Source: Bacteriovoracaceae bacterium UBA6144
GTDB taxonomy: Bacteria > Bdellovibrionota > Bacteriovoracia > Bacteriovoracales > Bacteriovoracaceae
NCBI GenBank assembly: GCA_002435705.1
Contig: DIVA01000093.1
Span: 1-64,000 of the forward strand
Length of the DNA stretch: 64,000 nucleotides
Direction of reading: 5' to 3'
Below the pieces are notes generated by a model that saw only the letters and a list, made by a program, of their open reading frames with translations, did no database searches and was not told where the DNA came from. Positions within the stretch are counted from its first letter, which is position 1; every line of letters starts with the position of its first letter. Positions 1 through 9,497 of the stretch are shown piece by piece. Made by a program: the position numbers and the translations under genes.

Positions 1-13
1 AGTCATGAAATCG

Positions 14-43
14 GGGCTCAGATCATTAGGGGCCCTTTTTTTT
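14..43 (+). terminator. Rho-independent terminator of a gene left of the window
   Basis: A six-base-pair GC-rich stem (GGGCTC paired with GGGCCC, one G-U wobble, loop of about ten bases) is followed directly by eight T residues on the plus strand. It would end a plus-strand transcript entering from outside the window and lies just past the stop codon of the convergent minus-strand gene. Confidence 0.6.
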
Positions 44-1880
44 ACTTCTTAATCATTTCAAAAGTTGTCACTGGCTCATCACGATCAGCAAAGTAGCGAT
101 GACCTCCAATAATAGCTAAGCCTCCATCAAACTCTGTGACCTGTGAGAAACCCTTGGTCTCAGAAAGATAGCGTCCCGTGTGGCGCCACTTCTGTTTAGA
201 GATATTCATAGAGTAGATGTGTGACACGTACTCGTAATTCATGGGTCCAGTTTTAAACATTCCACCGAAGACTAAAAGCTCATCACCTAGAATCCCTGCT
301 GCCGGAGCGAAAGTGGAAAAAGGAAGGGCCGGAAGTTCCTTGTGAAAACCGCTGGTGGGTTCAATCAAGGTGACGTTATTGAGGAGTTCAAAGTGGCTCG
401 ATCCAACACCAAGGCCACCCACCATGATGATGTTGCCTTTGTTTTCAATCGCTGTGAAAGCACGACGAAGAGGAAGTGGTATCTCCCAGCGGGCACTCGT
501 GATCACTTCTGTTTCAAGATCAAAGATATCAACTGCTGAATGAAACGTTCCTTCGAGATCACCTGGGGATTTGGGAGTCGAGTCCCAGCCACCGATCAGA
601 TAGACCTTCGTTCCTACTGTCACGGCTTGATTTGAAGAGCGAGCTCGAGGCATCTTACCGATGGTCTCCCAAGTGTTGCTTTCAGTGTCATAGCGATCAA
701 TCACATCAATCGATTTCCACTTAGGTTTATTCTTCTCCTCATAAGCAAACCCACCAAAGGCGTAGAGATATTTCCCGAAAGCTGCCATTTGAAAGCCGTG
801 GGCTTTATGAGGTCTTGGGGCCAGTGATTTCCAGCTGCCAACTTGTGGATCAAAGACTTGAAGATAATCAGTGAAAGATTCTGGTGGGTAGGTGTGCTCT
901 GCGCCTTGATGACCAGCACAGATGTAAATCTTTCCATCTAGTGTGACAGAGCCAAAAGAGGAGCGGGCCGGACTTGGAAAGGGAGTGTTTTGAGAAAGTT
1001 GCCAAACAGTTTCCCCTGAAACCTGAGGAGCATAGTCGTCGGCTTGCGAGGTTGTGAGTTGAATCCAGTTGCCTTCAAACAATTTATAGATTTGAAAGTT
1101 TCCAGTTCTATTTGAAGCAAAGACAACTTGACCTGCTGGAGTGAAGGTCGGCGCCATTTCATCTTTTCCATCATTGGTTAGTACGACTTTGTCTCCAGTC
1201 GCACGATTAACGAGCCAAATGTCCCAAGAGCCATTTTCTTTTGAAGTATAGGCCACCCAGTTTTCATCGAATGAGAGTGCGGGGGCCATTCCACTGGCCA
1301 AAACTTTTGTGGTCTTGGTGATGAAGTTATATTCGACGATTTCACGCTTAAGAAGATGTGAACGTTGAAAAACAACAAAGTCACCATTGGATGAAGGCCT
1401 AGGGAAGAATCCAGAACCATCATGAGGAACTGTTTGAGGAGCTAATTTGTATACGCGGGTTCCATCGGCTTCTCGACGATCAAGGCGAGTGCGAGAGTTT
1501 TCTGGTTCAAAGTACATAATCTTGCTTCCCGTGCTCGTCACACCTGAGAAGAAGATCATTTTTCCATTTTTTGAAAAACGCGGCTGGAGGTTTTGTCCCC
1601 GGCGGGAGAGTTCAAACTTATCTCGCGCTTTTGTGGTTACATCATAAACCACAACGTTGAGGTTCTTGCTGCTGGCCCCCTCAACCCATACCACCTTGCT
1701 ACCGTCGCTTGAAAGATCCGGGTAGAGGTGCCAGTTTTTAGAACGAGTAAGAACTCTCTCTTGGTCACCCACTTTCAGGACAACATGTTTGCCCTGTGGC
1801 GTTTCTCGCATGAAAACGATGGTTTCAGTAGCCCAAAGAGATGAGGTCATGATGAGGGAAAGTAGAATTAAAAATTTCAA
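42..1880 (-). CDS. Exported PD40 (TolB-like) plus Kelch beta-propeller protein
   Basis: The 612-residue product has a signal peptide (about residues 1-17, ending SSLWA). Roughly residues 25-290 hold PD40/TolB-type repeats such as FSKNGKMIFFSG and PTFTPAGQVVFASNR. Residues 310-610 hold Kelch repeats (YLYAFGG, VYLIGGW, LAIIGGH) with the typical W and GG spacing. It is probably a periplasmic or surface double propeller for protein or glycan contacts; no catalytic motif is visible. I chose the TTG at 1880 because GAGGAG lies seven bases upstream and the signal peptide then starts MKFLILL. Longer starts at 1913 (ATG) or 1940 (TTG) overlap a likely promoter and would bury the signal peptide. It is divergent from corA. 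Confidence 0.75.
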   Translation of the reverse strand: MKFLILLSLIMTSSLWATETIVFMRETPQGKHVVLKVGDQERVLTRSKNWHLYPDLSSDGSKVVWVEGASSKNLNVVVYDVTTKARDKFELSRRGQNLQPRFSKNGKMIFFSGVTSTGSKIMYFEPENSRTRLDRREADGTRVYKLAPQTVPHDGSGFFPRPSSNGDFVVFQRSHLLKREIVEYNFITKTTKVLASGMAPALSFDENWVAYTSKENGSWDIWLVNRATGDKVVLTNDGKDEMAPTFTPAGQVVFASNRTGNFQIYKLFEGNWIQLTTSQADDYAPQVSGETVWQLSQNTPFPSPARSSFGSVTLDGKIYICAGHQGAEHTYPPESFTDYLQVFDPQVGSWKSLAPRPHKAHGFQMAAFGKYLYAFGGFAYEEKNKPKWKSIDVIDRYDTESNTWETIGKMPRARSSNQAVTVGTKVYLIGGWDSTPKSPGDLEGTFHSAVDIFDLETEVITSARWEIPLPLRRAFTAIENKGNIIMVGGLGVGSSHFELLNNVTLIEPTSGFHKELPALPFSTFAPAAGILGDELLVFGGMFKTGPMNYEYVSHIYSMNISKQKWRHTGRYLSETKGFSQVTEFDGGLAIIGGHRYFADRDEPVTTFEMIKK

Positions 1881-1911
1881 GTGATGACTCCTCAAGAGTG
1901 TAGATGCAGCC

Positions 1912-1940
1912 ATGGTAGGAAGAGGTGTTTGATATGTCAA
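1912..1940 (-). promoter_or_regulatory. Sigma70-type promoter of the PD40/Kelch gene
   Basis: On the minus strand a perfect TTGACA (1940-1935) is followed after 17 bases by TACCAT (1917-1912). Transcription would begin near 1905, giving a leader of about 25 bases with GAGGAG ahead of the TTG start at 1880. This supports the short start for that gene. Confidence 0.55.
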
Positions 1941-1980
1941 ACCACTAGTCTTATGGCGCTAATTAAAAGATCATAAGTCT

Positions 1981-2886
1981 ATGACAATAAGCGATGTTAT
2001 TCACCAGCCTCTGCCCCATTGGTGGGATGTGGTCGATCCTACCCCTCAAGTTTTGCGCGGCATTGCTGATCGCTTTAAACTTCACCACACTTCAGTGCAA
2101 GACTGCCTTGATCCGGAGCATTTTCCCAAAATTGAAAAAGTGGGTGACACGCTTTTTCTCATCGTGCGCTGTCTTGATCATCAGGCGCCTAAGGATGCCG
2201 ATAATCTTCTGACTCTCACCAGAAAGCTGGCCTGCTTTTTAAATAAAGATTTTCTCATCACAATTCATCGCGGTGATCAGCCATTTTTCGTAGAGGCCCG
2301 TTCCAGAGTTGAAGCGGAGCAATCACCCGAAGATATTATGGTGCGCCTTTTGAAAAAAACAATAGATTCCTATATGCCTTATCTCGAGAGGGTGGAAGGT
2401 GAGCTTGAGAGTTTAGAGAAAGAACTTTTAGGACGATCTCCTTCGAGCAGTGAATTAATTAATTTGTATGGACTGCGATCGAGGCTCTCTTTGATTAAAA
2501 GACAGGTGTGGCATACCACGAACGTTCTCAAAGAATTCATCACTGTCCATTGTGCAAAGCCCACGCCTTGGCACATTGATCTGCGTGAGAGCGCGGAAGG
2601 ACTATGGCAGTATTGTGATGAGCTGATGGAAGATGCCCAAAACTTAATTGGTCTTCACATCGCTCTCTCTGGTCATCGCACCAATGAAACCATGCGCTTT
2701 TTGACTGTGGTCTCGCTCTTTTTTCTTCCACTCACCTTTATCGTTGGTGTGTACGGGATGAACTTCGAGTTCATGCCAGAGCTGCACTGGCGTTATGGCT
2801 ACTTTGGTAGTCTCGGATTGATGGTCGCAGTCAGTCTTTTCATTTACTGGAAAGTGAAATCTAAAGGCTGGCTGAGTCGAGAGTAA
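1981..2886 (+). CDS. corA: CorA-family divalent metal (Mg2+/Co2+) transporter
   Basis: The 301-residue protein has the CorA arrangement: a long soluble N-terminal domain with helical stalk, then two C-terminal membrane helices (about 240-260 and 271-292). The family signature YGMN at residues 258-261 ends the first helix and is followed by an MPEL-type loop. CorA forms a pentameric inner-membrane channel for Mg2+ and related ions. No clear Shine-Dalgarno sequence precedes the ATG, so the leader may be very short. The gene is divergent from the PD40/Kelch gene and converges on the short-chain dehydrogenase with only one base between the stop codons. Confidence 0.93.
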   Translation: MTISDVIHQPLPHWWDVVDPTPQVLRGIADRFKLHHTSVQDCLDPEHFPKIEKVGDTLFLIVRCLDHQAPKDADNLLTLTRKLACFLNKDFLITIHRGDQPFFVEARSRVEAEQSPEDIMVRLLKKTIDSYMPYLERVEGELESLEKELLGRSPSSSELINLYGLRSRLSLIKRQVWHTTNVLKEFITVHCAKPTPWHIDLRESAEGLWQYCDELMEDAQNLIGLHIALSGHRTNETMRFLTVVSLFFLPLTFIVGVYGMNFEFMPELHWRYGYFGSLGLMVAVSLFIYWKVKSKGWLSRE

Positions 2887-2887
2887 A

Positions 2888-3544
2888 TCACCACGGAAGC
2901 TTTCTTCCGTTGCTGTGCCAGTAGCTTCCCGAATTCTCCAGCGTGAGTTGATCAATCAATGTGATGAGCCCCTTGGCCGATGTCTCTGGAGTGATCTCAC
3001 CGTGGAATCCGGTCATCTTGGTTTTGACGTAGCCCGGATGCAGTAAAATAGTGCTGATGCCTTTAGGGTTCAGATCGAGCGCTAGATTCTTTCCGGCCAT
3101 ATTGAGTGCAGCCTTTGACATCCGGTAAGCGTAGTAGCCACCAGAGGTCTCTGTGATCGATCCCATCTGGCTTGTCACCATCGCAATCTTTGATCCCCGG
3201 CTCAGGTTGGGGAGCAGGGCCTGAGTCACCCTCAGAGGGGCTATCGCGTTGACTTCGAACTGCGAGCGCAGCTCTGAGGGATCGAGAACTCCTAAGTGAT
3301 CATCTCCGAATACTCCAGCGTTATTGATCAACCAATCGATCTTGAGATCTTTAAAATAAATTTTAAGCTTTTCCTCCAGACCACTTTCCGTCAGATCAAT
3401 CCCTTCGAGTATCTCCACGGAGATCTCTCTGAGTTCTGGTGTGCTCTTGCGACAGACAACAAAAACTTTCTCGCCGCGAGCGCTGAGCTGGCGCGCGAGT
3501 TCAAGGCCTATCCCACTGGAGGCACCTGTGATAACGATGTTCAT
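2888..3544 (-). CDS. Short-chain dehydrogenase/reductase (SDR)
   Basis: This 218-residue classical SDR has the nucleotide-binding TGASSGIG at residues 6-13, NNAG at 74-77 and the catalytic YxxxK at Tyr140/Lys144, with the helper Ser near 125. These residues predict an NAD(P)H-dependent oxidoreductase; the substrate cannot be told from sequence. Its ATG overlaps the stop of the upstream fRMsr gene in an ATGA junction, so the two are translationally coupled. Confidence 0.88.
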   Translation of the reverse strand: MNIVITGASSGIGLELARQLSARGEKVFVVCRKSTPELREISVEILEGIDLTESGLEEKLKIYFKDLKIDWLINNAGVFGDDHLGVLDPSELRSQFEVNAIAPLRVTQALLPNLSRGSKIAMVTSQMGSITETSGGYYAYRMSKAALNMAGKNLALDLNPKGISTILLHPGYVKTKMTGFHGEITPETSAKGLITLIDQLTLENSGSYWHSNGRKLPW

Positions 3545-4008
3545 TTTACGCTCCAGATTTTTGGCATCAGGGTCGCGATGAGCTCTTCCAGAAGCGTTTG
3601 GTCTTGTGGGCTAAAGCGGTCCAGCTGCGGTGAATCCAGATCTAGCACACCGACGCACGCTCCTTGATGCATGAGTGGAATGACGAGTTCAGAGCGCGTG
3701 TCTCCGTCACAGGCAATGTGACCCGGGAAGGCGTGGACGTCGGAGACTCTTTGTGTTTTTTGTTCACGATAGGCTGCTCCGCACACGCCACGGTTGGGCT
3801 TGATACGAAGGCAGGCAGGTTTACCTTGAAAGGGGCCCAGGACCAATTCTTGATCCTCTTCGCTCCAGAGATAAAACCCAGCCCAGTTTAAATCGCTGAG
3901 GGAATAAAAAAGCAGGGCCGAGATGTTGGCCAGGTTGGCGGTGAGGTTTTTTTCCCCTTCGACGAGGGCGAGGGCGCTTCGAAGCAGATTGGGGTCAGGA
4001 GTCCACAT
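3541..4008 (-). CDS. msrC: Free methionine-(R)-sulfoxide reductase (GAF-fold fRMsr)
   Basis: The 155-residue single-GAF-domain protein carries Cys66, Cys76 and Cys100, spaced 10 and 24 residues apart, exactly as the three redox cysteines of E. coli fRMsr (Cys84, Cys94, Cys118). The surrounding GVCG and DGDTRSE motifs are also family-typical. It reduces free Met-(R)-sulfoxide, part of oxidative damage repair in the cytoplasm. AAGGA lies about eight bases before the ATG. The coupled SDR follows in an ATGA overlap, which may point to a shared redox role (inference). Confidence 0.9.
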   Translation of the reverse strand: MWTPDPNLLRSALALVEGEKNLTANLANISALLFYSLSDLNWAGFYLWSEEDQELVLGPFQGKPACLRIKPNRGVCGAAYREQKTQRVSDVHAFPGHIACDGDTRSELVIPLMHQGACVGVLDLDSPQLDRFSPQDQTLLEELIATLMPKIWSVK

Positions 4009-4053
4009 GGCGAGGTCCTTGTAAAAGGGTGTGCTTTAGGTCAGAGTAGAGGA

Positions 4054-4461
4054 ATGAGCAAAGAACTTCTTCCCCCCACCGGTCACCATTTAATCGCAGG
4101 CTACATCTTTTGGATATTCGGTTTTACCGGATCCCATCGCTTTTATTTTGGCAAAAAGTGGACAGGGCTTCTGTGGTTTCTCTCATTCGGGATGTTTGGC
4201 ATAGGTTGGTTTGTGGATCTCTTTCTCATGCCCGGAATGCATCAAGACGCTGAGATCAAATATGTGAATGGTCGCTACAACTATAATGTTGCCTGGCTGC
4301 TGGTTACCTTCGGTGGCGCCTTTGGTTTACACCGCTTTTATCTGGGAAAAATCTGGACTGGTCTCTTGTGGCTTTGTACCGGAGGCCTTCTCACTTTCGG
4401 TTGGGCCTACGATCTGTGGAACCTCAACGAGATGGTTTCTCAGAAGAATACCGAATCCTAG
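4054..4461 (+). CDS. Tandem TM2-domain membrane protein
   Basis: The 135-residue protein consists of two TM2 domains (about residues 7-58 and 76-130). Each has two membrane helices and the motif G-x-HRFY-x-GK-x-WTGLLW, followed by G-W-x-x-D-L. TM2 proteins are small inner-membrane proteins whose function is largely unknown. The doubled domain in one chain is clear from sequence. It is divergent from the fRMsr gene with 45 bases between the start codons. Confidence 0.85.
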   Translation: MSKELLPPTGHHLIAGYIFWIFGFTGSHRFYFGKKWTGLLWFLSFGMFGIGWFVDLFLMPGMHQDAEIKYVNGRYNYNVAWLLVTFGGAFGLHRFYLGKIWTGLLWLCTGGLLTFGWAYDLWNLNEMVSQKNTES

Positions 4462-4518
4462 GTCTATAGAATTTACCTAAGCTCTTTTTATTTCAGCTAG
4501 ATTCATTATTCTGCACAG

Positions 4519-4923
4519 ATGAATACAAACGAGCGTCCATTCTTCATTTCAAAAGATGTCCTTGATACCATCAACTCAGCCTCATGGTTTCTGATGGATG
4601 CCATGTGGATGCTTCAGATGGAGAAGATCTCCGTGGCGATGATCATTCCAACCATTGCGACGGGCCTGTGCTTGGTTTACATCGAAAAAAGAAAAACACT
4701 GACTCTCATCAACCTCGCCATTCTCAGCTGGATTTGCATGAACGTGTCGTGGATGTTCTCGGAAGTTTTAGAAATTCCTTTCTATCTCACGGCCGCCAAA
4801 AGTCTCTTCGCCTTGGGCCTTGGGTTCATTCTGGCTGCGGTATTTGTATCAGGGAGTCTCACAGAGACCTTTTCGCACTTCAAAAGATTTCGAATCCTTG
4901 AAAAACTGCGCAAAGCCCCTTAG
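4519..4923 (+). CDS. Small integral membrane protein of unknown function
   Basis: The 134-residue protein has about three to four hydrophobic segments (near 23-50, 60-82 and 88-112) and a basic C-terminal tail. I recognise no family. There is no Shine-Dalgarno sequence; a TATTCT hexamer sits six bases before the ATG, so a leaderless transcript is possible. Its stop overlaps the convergent phenylalanine hydroxylase gene by four bases. Confidence 0.65.
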   Translation: MNTNERPFFISKDVLDTINSASWFLMDAMWMLQMEKISVAMIIPTIATGLCLVYIEKRKTLTLINLAILSWICMNVSWMFSEVLEIPFYLTAAKSLFALGLGFILAAVFVSGSLTETFSHFKRFRILEKLRKAP

Positions 4924-5720
4924 GTCATTTTCTTTTTGGGCTCAAAAAGTGGAGCATGATCTCCCAGTGCACGAGCTTCTTCTAAGAGCTTCATGAGATC
5001 CAGATCAATCAGATGGAAGAGTTCATCGAAACTTTTAATCACGAAATAAATTGGCTGCAAAATATCAATCCTAAAAGGTGTGCGCAAAGCCTCGATTGGA
5101 TCAAAACTAATCCGCTTAGGAACCTGTGATTCTAGCGCGTAGCTGGTCTCACCAAATGAAGAGAGGATGCCGCCGCCGTAGGCCCTGAGTCCCTGCTTTG
5201 TTTCGATCAAACCAAATTCAATGGTGAACCAGAAAAGCCTGAAGAGTTGCACGCGGTCTTTGGGTTTCGCCTCAAGAGCGATTCTTCCAAAGGCATGCAT
5301 AAACTCTGCATAGGGTTTCAGTGTGAGCAGAGGGCAGTGACCAAAAAACTCATGGAAGATATCCGGCTCCATGATGTAATCCAGATCTTCTTGGCGACGG
5401 ATAAAACTCGCCGCAGGAAATTTCTTTTGTGAGAGGAGCTGAAAGAATTCACTGGCCGGAATAAGAGCGGCTACTTGCTCAACGCCCCAGCCGTTGAAGC
5501 GCGAAAGGCTTTTGGTAACAAAGGAGTGTTGAGGAATCTCATCACCATTAAATCCGATCAGCTCGAGACCTTGGATGAATTCATCGCAGGCCCTGTGTTG
5601 AATATGCTGAGACTGGCGATTATAGAGAGTATTCCAAGTGCTGTGACCAGCAAGACCATAATCAATGAAGCCGGAGGCATCGGGGGCGATAGAGTGGTAG
5701 ACGAATTTTTCTGGGGACAC
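4920..5720 (-). CDS. phhA: Phenylalanine 4-monooxygenase, bacterial monomeric type
   Basis: The 266-residue length fits single-domain bacterial phenylalanine hydroxylases. The iron ligands are visible: His123 and His128 in HEFFGHCPLL and Glu168 in FTIEFG. The enzyme turns L-Phe into L-Tyr using O2 and a pterin cofactor. The only possible start in the open frame is GTG at 5720 with GAGG four bases upstream. The frame is continuous with that of the upstream NHL lipoprotein gene, whose TAA lies 27 bases before. No pterin-carbinolamine dehydratase gene is nearby. It may be co-transcribed with the upstream surface-protein genes, although the function looks unrelated. Confidence 0.92.
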   Translation of the reverse strand: MSPEKFVYHSIAPDASGFIDYGLAGHSTWNTLYNRQSQHIQHRACDEFIQGLELIGFNGDEIPQHSFVTKSLSRFNGWGVEQVAALIPASEFFQLLSQKKFPAASFIRRQEDLDYIMEPDIFHEFFGHCPLLTLKPYAEFMHAFGRIALEAKPKDRVQLFRLFWFTIEFGLIETKQGLRAYGGGILSSFGETSYALESQVPKRISFDPIEALRTPFRIDILQPIYFVIKSFDELFHLIDLDLMKLLEEARALGDHAPLFEPKKKMT

Positions 5721-5747
5721 AAAGCCTCGATTCGATTGGGGTCTTCC

Positions 5748-8700
5748 TTAGGGAAACCACCTTTTAATCTTTCGTATCACATGAGGCCCTTGTTCGGCGA
5801 TATAGAGATTTCCATCAGCATCGAAAGCTAAGCCAGAAGGTTGTGCGAAGCTGACGGTAGAAGCTCCATCAGTGGCAGAAACACCTTCATGCTCCTGTTC
5901 AAGCTGAATTCCTCCAATGCCCGGGACACCAAACACCTGAGACGCCCCTGAGGCACGGTTACGGCATTTAATGATGTTTTGCCCTGAGGTTCCGGACCCT
6001 GAGGTGTAGCAGATCCAGTCTTCAAAGGCTGCAAGTCCCCGGATAAATCCTGGAGAGCTTGCAAGTTCCAGGATAGTTTCGATTTCGTTACGTGGAACTG
6101 TGATGGTTGAACCAAAAAAGGGAACAGGGGTCGTGTTTGTCAGGTTTACGTATTTTATATTTGCAGTCGCCTGATCGCTGAAGTCGATGAAAAAGAAGTT
6201 CCCTTCGTTGCCCGTAGCTGGATCCATCACTATTTCCGCGGGAGCACGTAATAAAGTGCTTGTCCCAAAGTTCGGAGCAGCAGTGATAGTACCGTTAGCC
6301 ACCACACTCGGTGCGGGTGTGGCAGAACATGTTCCAATGAATGGTCGCATTTCTCCTGCAGCCGTCACTCTCAGTATACAGTTGGAGCTAGAGGAGGCGA
6401 TGTAGAGGGTGCCATTGCCTTGATCAATCCCAAGCCCCCAAGGATTGTTCATGCTTGCTGCAAGATCCGTTGTCCAGCGAGGACTCGTGTCCGGGTAGTG
6501 GTTACAGTTGTTGAAGTTTCCGGCGATGGAGTTCGTCTTATTTAGGTTCACGAGTGTTCCGTAGACAGTCTCATCATTAGGGAAAGGATTATAGAGTCGT
6601 GTGAAGCAGTTGTTATTGAAATCGTTATAAAGAAAAAATCCATCATAGATCCCCATCGCGCGAGGCTGAGACATGCGGGTGGCCGTGGAGACAGTGTTCG
6701 CGAAGTTTTCTGTTGCGGGTGATCCTGTTCCGATGAAGTCTTCAACCCGTCCAGTTGAAAGCTTAATGGAGCGGATCATGGCGTTGGAGCTATCAGCGAC
6801 GAAGAGGGTGTTGCCTGGGATAGGATCTACTGATGAGCCTCCAACTTCTTTGTACAAAAGAGAGAAGGGGTTGTTCCACGTGACAAGAGCTGAGTCGATG
6901 GCAGCGTTTCCAGAATAACCAGCTCTTCCGGTGCCTCCGAGGAAGTTACCCACTGTTCCACTTGAAATATCAAGAGTGCGGATAATGTTTCCATCGCGGG
7001 CGCCGACATAGAGAGTGTTACCGTCGAGGAGAAGTCCGAAGGCGCGGTTGACGACTGAGTTGCGGCCGATAGGTGGATTGGTCGGTGCGTTTTGTGTGCC
7101 ATTACCAAAAACATTATTGGCCCTGTTGGAATCGATGGTTTGTCCACCGATCACAACACTGGTGGCTTCATTATTTAAATAAGTGATACGATGTCCATCG
7201 TGACTGGCCACATAGATCCCTTTAACTGTCGCTCCAGTCCTATGCACATGTAGATCAGTAGGTCTGTTAAATAGATTCGAAGATAGTAAGGTATTAGTGT
7301 TGATGGCATGATGACTACAACCACCGGTTGTGAGAGAGATAAGTGAATTAGCAGTGACGGATTGACCGAAAATAGTTCTTGAAGTTGAACCCGGGAGACC
7401 GATAGCACCCACTCTACATGAACCATAAGATGTGAAATAGAGAATTTGATCAGCCTCGTCAAGGTAGAGACCAATGGGTTGGCTTATGCGAGCAGCTCCT
7501 GCAATGGTGCCATAAAAGGAAGTTAAGTTTGTTGTTCCATCAACTGTCGAATTTACGTTGTGAGCACCTGCTAATAAATAGGAAGGCCAGACATTAAAAT
7601 CAGGGTCGCTGGCATCGATGAGCTTGATGACATGATTCCCGAGCTGTGAAACATATAACCTTCTATTCGTCACATCAAAGGCTAAATCTGCTGGATTGGT
7701 ACAGAGAGAGTTTCTGGCCAGAGCTCCCTGATTTGTCAGGTTACTCAGTCCACAAACGGTGCGGCCTTTTCCTGCAGAGTCGATACGGATCACGCGGCTA
7801 TTGGTGTAGTCCGCTACATAGAGTTCTTGCCGTGAAGAATCCCACGCGAGACCTCCACCCCAGGTGCCAAAGTTCAGCGCCATCCGACGCGCATCGACCC
7901 CGTTGACTCCGGCACCCGCGACACCGGTGCCAGCTACCACATAGAGCGAAAAAGCTGGAACACTGACGTTGAGTAGAGTCACGGTACTAGCGGTTGTGTT
8001 GTAGTACCAAACTGTATGAGAAGTATGATCGGCGAAAAAGAAATTACCTCTCTCATCTCTAATAATGCGCGAAGGAGAAATTCGTACGCGATTGGCATTG
8101 GTGTTCACATTCGTGGCTGAACCAAGCCCTGGTAAACCCACGAGTGTACAAATCTCACCCGCATTGAGTTGATTGCAAGTGTTGCTAAAATAGTTAGCTG
8201 TAATGGTAAAATCTCTTGTTTCGACCTCTCCATATGAGTCAGTGACTCTTAGTTGAAAAGTGTTTTCCCCTAAGAAAGCTGTGCCAGAAGTGAAGTTCGC
8301 ACTAAAAGCCCCAGTGCTAGTGGGTCTAATGATCGAGGATAAACCACAGGCGCTGGCGTTATTAGAGCCATCAGGCACACAGCTGAGTGCTCCTTTGGTG
8401 ATCGCAACCGTGAAAGTATCGAGTGCGTCTTCGATATTCGCCGTAATGGCACGCGGACTATTCAGGTTGATAGAAATCGCAGCCGAGGGCGAGGGCGAAA
8501 GAATGCGCGGTTTTTGATTCTTGTAAATGGTCCACTGGCGAAAGACTCCACCGGGTGGATCGTTAGTGGTGCTGGAGTCAGTGAGCTCTAGTCTTAAAAC
8601 GTGAGTTCCAATAGTCATGCTGGTAGCGAGGAGATTGAGAGAGCTGAAGGTGACACTCGACTGAGTCAGCACAGTAACGCCATCAAGCTTCCAGGTAAAA

Positions 8701-9497
8701 GTCAGAGACCCCACACCGGAACCAGAAGCGCTAAAAGTTTTTGAGGCATCAGTTGAGAGGTAAGTAATGTTGGTTGAAGTAGGGTCGTAGGAGAGCAGTG
8801 TTTCCACGGCTGGATTGGCGACGCTAATGCTCCAAGTTTGATCATAGGTCTCAAAGCCATCATTTAGGCGAAGCACTAAGTTATGAAACCCTGCCATGGC
8901 ACAGGTGGGAGTGTAGTCCAGTCGAGCAGTGTTGGCCGTATTGGTGACCACGACTCCCGCCGTACTGCCTGAAACGACAGCACCATCGAGAATCCACGTC
9001 TGAGTAAAAGCATCACTGTCAGAATCTGTTGTCGTTGCCGTAAAAGAGAGCGTTCCCGCATCACAATTCACAAGATTTCCTGAAGGAGGTGGATTCGACG
9101 ACACCACAGAGGGAGCACTGTTACGACGGACATTAAAGTTTTTAACAGCACTCGATACACTATTACTTGCTGTGGCTTTGAGAAGATGGTTACCGGCACT
9201 CAGTGAAGACCCGGTTAGTGAATAGAAAGGTGAGGTCGAGTCTTGGAGTACCGCCCCCCCGACCAGTTCAAATTTATATTGGACAGTACCCGTTCCTCCG
9301 TTAACGGAAAGAGCGAATGTCGTCGTACTCACTCCGGTCACAACCACAGGCGAACTCGTTGGTGTGAAATTCTGAATTTCTATTGCGGCATCGGGAGCAT
9401 TTCCATCACTGACTTCTTCTAAAGAATTAAACGCACCCCCAGAGCCGTTACAACCCGCTAGTAATAAGAACAAAAAGAGTGAGAGAAGATGCCTCAT
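5748..9497 (-). CDS. Large lipoprotein: Ig-like domains plus NHL beta-propeller
   Basis: The 1249-residue product has a lipoprotein signal peptide with the lipobox LLAGC (Cys16). Residues 40-440 look like Ig/cadherin-like beta domains rich in Thr, Ser and Asn. From about 450 on there are many NHL repeats, recognisable by LYVADY-x-N-x-R-V-I-R-I and variants such as LFVADSSNAMIRSI and LYIAEQGPHVIRKI, enough for more than one propeller. It is probably anchored in the outer membrane and surface-facing, as an adhesin or contact protein (inference). It overlaps the preceding outer-membrane barrel gene in an ATGA junction and ends the MotA/MotB operon, which suggests it is the external part of that machine. 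Confidence 0.85.
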   Translation of the reverse strand: MRHLLSLFLFLLLAGCNGSGGAFNSLEEVSDGNAPDAAIEIQNFTPTSSPVVVTGVSTTTFALSVNGGTGTVQYKFELVGGAVLQDSTSPFYSLTGSSLSAGNHLLKATASNSVSSAVKNFNVRRNSAPSVVSSNPPPSGNLVNCDAGTLSFTATTTDSDSDAFTQTWILDGAVVSGSTAGVVVTNTANTARLDYTPTCAMAGFHNLVLRLNDGFETYDQTWSISVANPAVETLLSYDPTSTNITYLSTDASKTFSASGSGVGSLTFTWKLDGVTVLTQSSVTFSSLNLLATSMTIGTHVLRLELTDSSTTNDPPGGVFRQWTIYKNQKPRILSPSPSAAISINLNSPRAITANIEDALDTFTVAITKGALSCVPDGSNNASACGLSSIIRPTSTGAFSANFTSGTAFLGENTFQLRVTDSYGEVETRDFTITANYFSNTCNQLNAGEICTLVGLPGLGSATNVNTNANRVRISPSRIIRDERGNFFFADHTSHTVWYYNTTASTVTLLNVSVPAFSLYVVAGTGVAGAGVNGVDARRMALNFGTWGGGLAWDSSRQELYVADYTNSRVIRIDSAGKGRTVCGLSNLTNQGALARNSLCTNPADLAFDVTNRRLYVSQLGNHVIKLIDASDPDFNVWPSYLLAGAHNVNSTVDGTTNLTSFYGTIAGAARISQPIGLYLDEADQILYFTSYGSCRVGAIGLPGSTSRTIFGQSVTANSLISLTTGGCSHHAINTNTLLSSNLFNRPTDLHVHRTGATVKGIYVASHDGHRITYLNNEATSVVIGGQTIDSNRANNVFGNGTQNAPTNPPIGRNSVVNRAFGLLLDGNTLYVGARDGNIIRTLDISSGTVGNFLGGTGRAGYSGNAAIDSALVTWNNPFSLLYKEVGGSSVDPIPGNTLFVADSSNAMIRSIKLSTGRVEDFIGTGSPATENFANTVSTATRMSQPRAMGIYDGFFLYNDFNNNCFTRLYNPFPNDETVYGTLVNLNKTNSIAGNFNNCNHYPDTSPRWTTDLAASMNNPWGLGIDQGNGTLYIASSSSNCILRVTAAGEMRPFIGTCSATPAPSVVANGTITAAPNFGTSTLLRAPAEIVMDPATGNEGNFFFIDFSDQATANIKYVNLTNTTPVPFFGSTITVPRNEIETILELASSPGFIRGLAAFEDWICYTSGSGTSGQNIIKCRNRASGASQVFGVPGIGGIQLEQEHEGVSATDGASTVSFAQPSGLAFDADGNLYIAEQGPHVIRKIKRWFP

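Noticed and set aside
8876..9064. Small frames opposite or inside the NHL lipoprotein gene and other large genes
   Set aside because: They are alternative-frame readings of clear coding sequences without ribosome sites or recognisable domains.
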